A stretch of DNA of 64,000 bases from positions 124,001 to 188,000 of the forward strand of contig JAVTVY010045343.1 in NCBI GenBank assembly GCA_036873755.1, given 5' to 3'. The DNA comes from Hanleya hanleyi. Lineage: Eukaryota; Mollusca; Polyplacophora; Lepidopleurida; Hanleyidae. The notes beneath the pieces are model-generated. The model saw only the letters and a program-made list of their open reading frames with translations, was not told where the DNA came from and did no database searches. This document shows, piece by piece, positions 59,954-64,000 of this stretch; the stretch's first letter is position 1; each line of letters opens with the position of its first letter. Position numbers and translations under genes: made by a program.

Positions 59954-62447
59954 ATGAGACGTGGAGAAGATTTTCCATGGGACCCAGCAGCACCTCCGGT
60001 TGAAGTCTTGCCAGAAGACGAGCGTGTGAGTGACATTTATCGACGTCACTGGGCTACCATACGCCATTGTTTTCACCGTGACCGTCGTCTATTGGACTTG
60101 TATAACTTTCGGCTGCAGGACCTCACGTATCTGTCTACCTATGCCGAGAACATTTTCACAGACCAGGTGACAGCGTTCAAGTTGAATATGACATTCGGTT
60201 ACATCTTACGGCACAAGGAGACGGACCAGGTGCGGTATTATTACCCCAGCAATAATACCTATGTGTTTGACCAGCCGTTCACGGTGACGGATGCGATTTC
60301 TCTGGAGCCACTCATCGACCAACTGACTACGTTGGACCCATTGGAATGGGCCCGGTTTGTCCGGTTGCAACGCCCCAATACCAAATGGCTTGTGGAAATG
60401 GTGACCAACGTCACATTTTTCGTCACGAAAATGAGAGATCATCCTATCGGTGCTCCTGTACTACTACCACCTTGGCTGCTTCATCGAAACGGACTGTATG
60501 CATTAACGGGAGGCAAACATGGACCCTACAAAGACCGGAAATGTCTGTTTCAGTGTTTGGCCGTGCATCTGGATGAGTGTGATCCCAAGGGTTGTGATAG
60601 AGTGGCTAATGGCTATTGGGAACAGTATTTAGAGGAGCGAGACTTGGATGAGCGGCAGTTCCGTGGAGTCCCGTTCAAGTATTTGGATGTCGTGGAAACT
60701 CTGTTCAACATCAATATCTTTGTATACCGATTACGATGCGAGGAGGACATATTTGTGGCTGAATTGGTTCGTCGTTCAACAGAACGGTATGCTTCTACGA
60801 TGAAAGTCAATGTCTTCGACGACAATGGGGTGAGTCATTTTTCGCTGATCCACAATATGAGCCTGTACGCCCAGTCCTACAGTTGTTCCCAATGCCATCG
60901 GGTGTTCAAAGAGTCTTACGACTTACATCGACACGAGAAGATTTGTGACAACAGTGTGAAGCGGAAATTTCCTGGCGGTGTGTATCATAATACGCCTACT
61001 ATTTTCGAGGAACTGGCCGATGAGGGTCTTATCATACCGGAGGAGGACCGTTATTTTCCCTACCGGGCGTGTTACGATTTTGAGGCCCTGTTGCAGCCCA
61101 TGGACATGTTTTCAGCGAAAACGCAGTGGACGCAGCGCCATATTCCCCTCAGTGTCAGCATTTCCAGCAACGTAGCCGGCTATGACGCTGCACCGGTCTG
61201 TTTCGTGTCATCGGGGGATTCCCATGAGTTGATCACCCGCATGATGGAGTATTTAGAGGAAGTCAGTGCGGCCAGTACGGAATTGTTGGTGTCCAAGTTC
61301 CAGGACGTACTGGACCAACTGGACAATCGGATTCCTATACCGAGTGTATCGTTTAGTGACGATGAAGAGTCAGAGTCCGAGTCGGAGTCGGAGTCGGAGT
61401 CGGAGTCGCAGCCGGAACCCATGCAGTCGCAGGATGTCCCTTTACCTAAACCGTATGCGAAGAAATTGAAAGCGCGCTTCCTACAATACCTAGGCCAGTT
61501 ACCGGTGCTCGGCTTCAACTCGGGGCGATACGACTTGAACATGGTGAAGGAATTTCTCTACCCATACTTGGCCCAGGCTAATACCATCAAGTCCGTCATC
61601 AAGAAGATCAATAATCATATGGCCCTCACTACCACATCACTCCATTTCCTGGATGTACGGAACTACTTAGCTCCCAATTATAGCTATGATCAGTGGGTGA
61701 AGGCGTATGACTGTGCACAAACCAAAGGCAGGTTCCCTTACACGTATATATCGACGCTCGACCGTTTGGAGGAAACACAGTTGCCACCCCGGGACGCGTT
61801 CTTTGACGATTTGAAGCAAGTGGAATGTCCGCAAGACACGTACCGGGAACTACAGCAGGTATGGAACGATCAACACATGCAGACCTTGCGAGATTTCCTG
61901 ATATGGTATAATAACTTAGATGTGGTTCCTTTCCTGGAAGCGGCCGAGAAAATGGTTCAACTCTTTCGTCATGAGATGCACGTCGACATCTTCAAGGAGT
62001 GCTTGAGTTTACCGGGTCTGGCGCTTCGTCATCTTTTTCAAGAGTGTCCTACCTACTTCTCGCTGATACAGCAAAAAGATGCGGACATGCATGATTGTCT
62101 AAAGCAGAACATTGTCGGCGGACCTAGTCTTATTTTTCACCGTTATCACGAGAAGGACGTCACTACTCTCCCTGGTGGGAAACCCTGTGCTAAGATCATC
62201 GGATTCGATGCCAATGCCTTGTACCTGTGGTCCCTGGCCCAACCTATGCCCAGTGGGCATTATACACGCTGGTTGGCAGAAGGCCAGCATTTCACACCGC
62301 AACGCACTCCCTACAAGCATCTGGCTGACCAGCGGTTGGATTGGGAAACCTATCGACGGGGAACTTATATACGCCATCAGACCAACGCCACAGAGAAGCG
62401 CATAGGAGATCGTCGACTCCCCGTCGATGAGTTTGCCCTGGTGGGTA
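59954..62447 (+). pseudogene. Polinton/Maverick protein-primed family B DNA polymerase, C-terminally truncated
   Basis: The first ATG in frame is 59954. The frame stays open to a TAG at 62519-62521, but the coding homology stops near 62440. Visible order: an N-terminal domain with DRKCLFQCLAVHL (about residues 195-207) as in invertebrate Polinton polymerases, and a C2H2-like zinc finger (CSQCHRVF...HRHEKIC, about 310-330). Then the proofreading exonuclease motifs CYDFEALL (about 373), GFNSGRYDL (about 519) and YNNLDVV (about 652), and the polymerase motif A GFDANALYLWSL (about 750). An Asp/Glu-Ser run at about 470-487 comes from a GAGTCG microsatellite. Motif B, the catalytic DTD of motif C and the thumb are absent, because a dispersed repeat replaces them from 62448. 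DNA synthesis is therefore not possible from this copy. Confidence 0.85.
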
Positions 62448-62580
62448 GAATTACAACACATATAAGGGAAGTGGGAAGAGGTGCCGACATACTGACTGCG
62501 TCACATGACTTTACAGAATAGTCTTCTGGTCAAATTATTCTAAAGCACATACCAAGAATCTAAAATTTCGAACTATATGA
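62448..62580 (-). mobile_element. A1 repeat fragment truncating the polymerase gene
   Basis: Reverse complement of the last ~110 bp of the A1 repeat (GAATTACAACACATATAAGG, then GTGCCGACATACTGACTG) plus TTCTAAAGCACATACCAAGA. It adds about 24 unrelated codons to the polymerase frame before a stop at 62519. Confidence 0.8.
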
Positions 62581-62609
62581 CTTTTGATACACAAGTTAAA
62601 AACTGTAAA

Positions 62610-62694
62610 GTCAGGATGGCCGAGTGGTCTAAGGCGCCAGTTAACAGTGCTGGTCTGCGAAATGCAGAACGTAGGTTCGAATCCTACTCCTGAC
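62610..62694 (+). tRNA. class II tRNA-like gene (Leu-type) with abnormal anticodon loop
   Basis: The acceptor stem GTCAGGA/TCCTGAC is a perfect 7 bp. The A-box-like TGGCCGAGTGG, a long variable arm TCTGC-GAAAT-GCAGA, a T-arm GTAGG-TTCGAAT-CCTAC and a downstream TTTT (62696-62699) all look functional. The anticodon stem CCAGT/GCTGG closes a seven-base loop TAACAGT, so position 33 is A instead of the universal U and the triplet would be ACA. Alternatives: a decayed tRNA-Leu, a SINE head, or an intron-processed oddity. It lies between the broken polymerase and the element's poly(A) signals. Confidence 0.6.
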
Positions 62695-62760
62695 AGTTTT
62701 ACATACCACCTGTATTGTTGACATTCTTTTGTACATAGTCTAACCCTTCTTGTTCACTTA

Positions 62761-62766
62761 AATAAA
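62761..62766 (+). terminator. AATAAA poly(A) signal, plus strand
   Basis: AATAAA followed by further A residues, about 240 bases past the polymerase frame's stop. It would serve the plus-strand gene of the element. Confidence 0.5.
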
Positions 62767-62808
62767 AAAAAGTCAAAACCATCATTTGTGTTTTTTCATG
62801 AATCTTTT

Positions 62809-62814
62809 TTTATT
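62809..62814 (-). terminator. AATAAA poly(A) signal, minus strand
   Basis: TTTATT on the plus strand, 74 bases beyond the protease stop, and facing the plus-strand signal 43 bases away. The convergent layout marks the boundary between the two transcription units. Confidence 0.5.
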
Positions 62815-62887
62815 CAACATCAATGAACGTCAGAACAACAACGTCATAACAAAAAAAACAATAGTACTGCGCAGTGCATTGAATCAA

Positions 62888-63363
62888 TTAGGTTAACCAG
62901 AGAAATGGGGCATGCACATTAAAAGGAGAGGCAGTCCAGTCATAGACCAGTACATCACGGTCTTCGGCTTGAGAATAATCATCAAACATTTGTACGATCG
63001 TTTGCATAGAATGTCCTCTACTCCGGTGAGTGAGATAAAACACACAGTACTGTCCGCAGACACTACTCAAGGGTCCTTGTAATCTTTTAGTATTCCAACG
63101 CCACACTGTAGTAGATACGTCCATGAACTTCACCAAATCAGAATGCAGGGGTGCAAGTCCGTAGGAATCAAAGTATTCGCCTTGGCCTAGGGTGTCCACG
63201 TACACAGCCACCCAATGTTCACCGGGTCGAGACCCAGGGTCTGTATTCAGGATGTAGACTGCTGGGGTGGTGGGGTGGTGGGAAACACATTGCGTGGAAA
63301 CACACCTCGAAAGGGTACCCGAGGATCTCGCTGGAGTATGGCCATCAGCTGCTCTGTATCCAT
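62888..63363 (-). pseudogene. Polinton adenain-type cysteine protease, frameshifted
   Basis: Starting at the ATG at 63363, the first ~40 codons run in one frame to a TGA near 63248. From about 63267 a second frame holds the catalytic core. That core has the HW pair near 63205-63215, YFDSYGL, and SSVCGQYCVFYL with the nucleophile Cys near 63050. The stop is at 62888. The switch falls in a C/A-rich run (about 63260-63285) prone to length changes, so it is a single-base-scale frameshift or a sequencing error. The family cleaves capsid precursors in adenoviruses and Polintons. Start and capsid stop are four bases apart. The open frame beginning at 63211 is only the C-terminal part. Confidence 0.75.
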
Positions 63364-63367
63364 GACT

Positions 63368-64000
63368 CTAGCTGGCGTAGTCACACAGGACGTTTCTTTG
63401 CTGATCCACGCTGATGACGTTATCAAACTCGGCGTAGCAAATCACGTTAATGGTGTGGGCTAGAGCGACCGAGAAACGCAGTTCCAACCGCAGGTTTCCT
63501 TTCTTGAGCAAGGCCAGTTGATGATCGTGTTCCAAGGTGGGGGTGAGGTCGAAGGCGAACAAAGTGTACCCATGGCTAAAGTCTCGTCGACTGATGGTAT
63601 TTCCTTCGTCCTGGTTGTTTTGTCCTGTGGCTGTAAACAGGTTCAGGTAGCTCCGCACATAGTGTTGGTTACCAAAATCGGGTTGTAATGGGCGGGCTGG
63701 AATTTGATGGCCGGCCACGTGCAGTGCCAAAAAGTTGAGGTTGAAATGTTGAAAGTTGAACGGATTCTCAGTCCACTGTCCATTGAAAGCGGTGTTGGTC
63801 ACACACGCCAGGTTAAGACGTTTAGGGAGATACCCTAGAAATAAATTTCCACGATTGGGCATCATCGTACCTGCTGGCACAGAAAACACCTTGGTCTGTA
63901 CGCATCGGATGGGGTACAGGGCTGGTTTTTTCGATAAGGCTTCCATGTGACTCAGCAACACACCCTGTTGCAAATCCACCGTACGGACAAACAGGGCTGC
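63368..64000 (-). CDS. Polinton capsid-type protein (F54H12.2-like family), 5' partial
   Basis: The frame is open from the window edge (64000) to a TAG at 63368-63370. Its true start lies beyond the window; the GTG at 63979 is not the start. Visible blocks include KRLNLACVTNTAFNG, NPFNFQHFNLNFLALHV, FDLTPTLEHDHQLALL and VICYAEFDNVISVD. I recognise these as the family often annotated in invertebrates as uncharacterized protein F54H12.2-like. Its place directly before the protease gene in a Polinton block suggests a virion structural protein. Whether it is the major capsid or another structural protein I cannot say. No stop or frameshift is seen in the 210 visible codons. Confidence 0.75.
   Translation of the reverse strand, partial: AALFVRTVDLQQGVLLSHMEALSKKPALYPIRCVQTKVFSVPAGTMMPNRGNLFLGYLPKRLNLACVTNTAFNGQWTENPFNFQHFNLNFLALHVAGHQIPARPLQPDFGNQHYVRSYLNLFTATGQNNQDEGNTISRRDFSHGYTLFAFDLTPTLEHDHQLALLKKGNLRLELRFSVALAHTINVICYAEFDNVISVDQQRNVLCDYAS

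Noticed and set aside
62506..62613. 11-bp inverted repeat TGACTTTACAG/CTGTAAAGTCA around the repeat and tRNA-like gene
   Set aside because: The left arm belongs to the A1 repeat and the right arm overlaps the tRNA acceptor, so it is probably coincidental.
63215..63463. Plus-strand frames over the protease and capsid genes
   Set aside because: They are shadows of the minus-strand genes and have no homology of their own.

Overview
This window looks like nuclear DNA from a metazoan, most likely a marine lophotrochozoan and probably a mollusc. It is AT-rich, genes are split by spliceosomal introns, and there are tRNA-derived SINEs with a MetaSINE-like core. Also present are GTCC-rich dispersed repeats of the kind common in molluscan genomes, foldback DNA elements and a Polinton/Maverick fragment. 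The assignment to mollusc is inference from repeat style and cannot be settled from this window alone.

Only two host protein-coding loci can be supported. On the minus strand at 3456-4134 is a 5' coding exon of an SLC8-type sodium/calcium exchanger; its remaining exons are not visible, so it probably continues beyond the left edge. On the plus strand at 23799-27414 is a multi-exon BEN-domain-like gene with acidic, coiled-coil and C-terminal BEN-like exons and a poly(A) signal. It has several spots that suggest either unusual splicing or early decay.

Most of the rest is mobile and repetitive DNA. A 5'-truncated reverse-transcriptase element (38039-39143) carries a 3' module that explains two dispersed families seen across the window. 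One is a core around GCTAGGGGCCGT (seven clear copies). The other is a tail that always ends at the same TACAAGCG boundary (seven copies, one of them degraded). A Ty3/Gypsy relic lies at 18405-18885. Foldback or TIR elements lie at 6454, 19259, 29975, 34662, 37469, 46589, 53214 and 58774. Tandem arrays include a 33-bp array (13839), a ~155-bp satellite (41225), a diverged ~165-190-bp array (45470), TCCTATAGGA arrays (21075, 27835) and a hairpin-rich ~69-bp array (59515).

The right end (about 59515 to the window edge) is a decayed Polinton/Maverick (adintovirus-like) element. It has a hairpin-rich tandem array and a TATA promoter, then a protein-primed family B DNA polymerase gene truncated just after motif A by a dispersed repeat. 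Next come a tRNA-like gene with a non-canonical anticodon loop and convergent poly(A) signals. A frameshifted adenain-type protease gene and a partial capsid-type gene follow on the opposite strand; the latter runs off the window.
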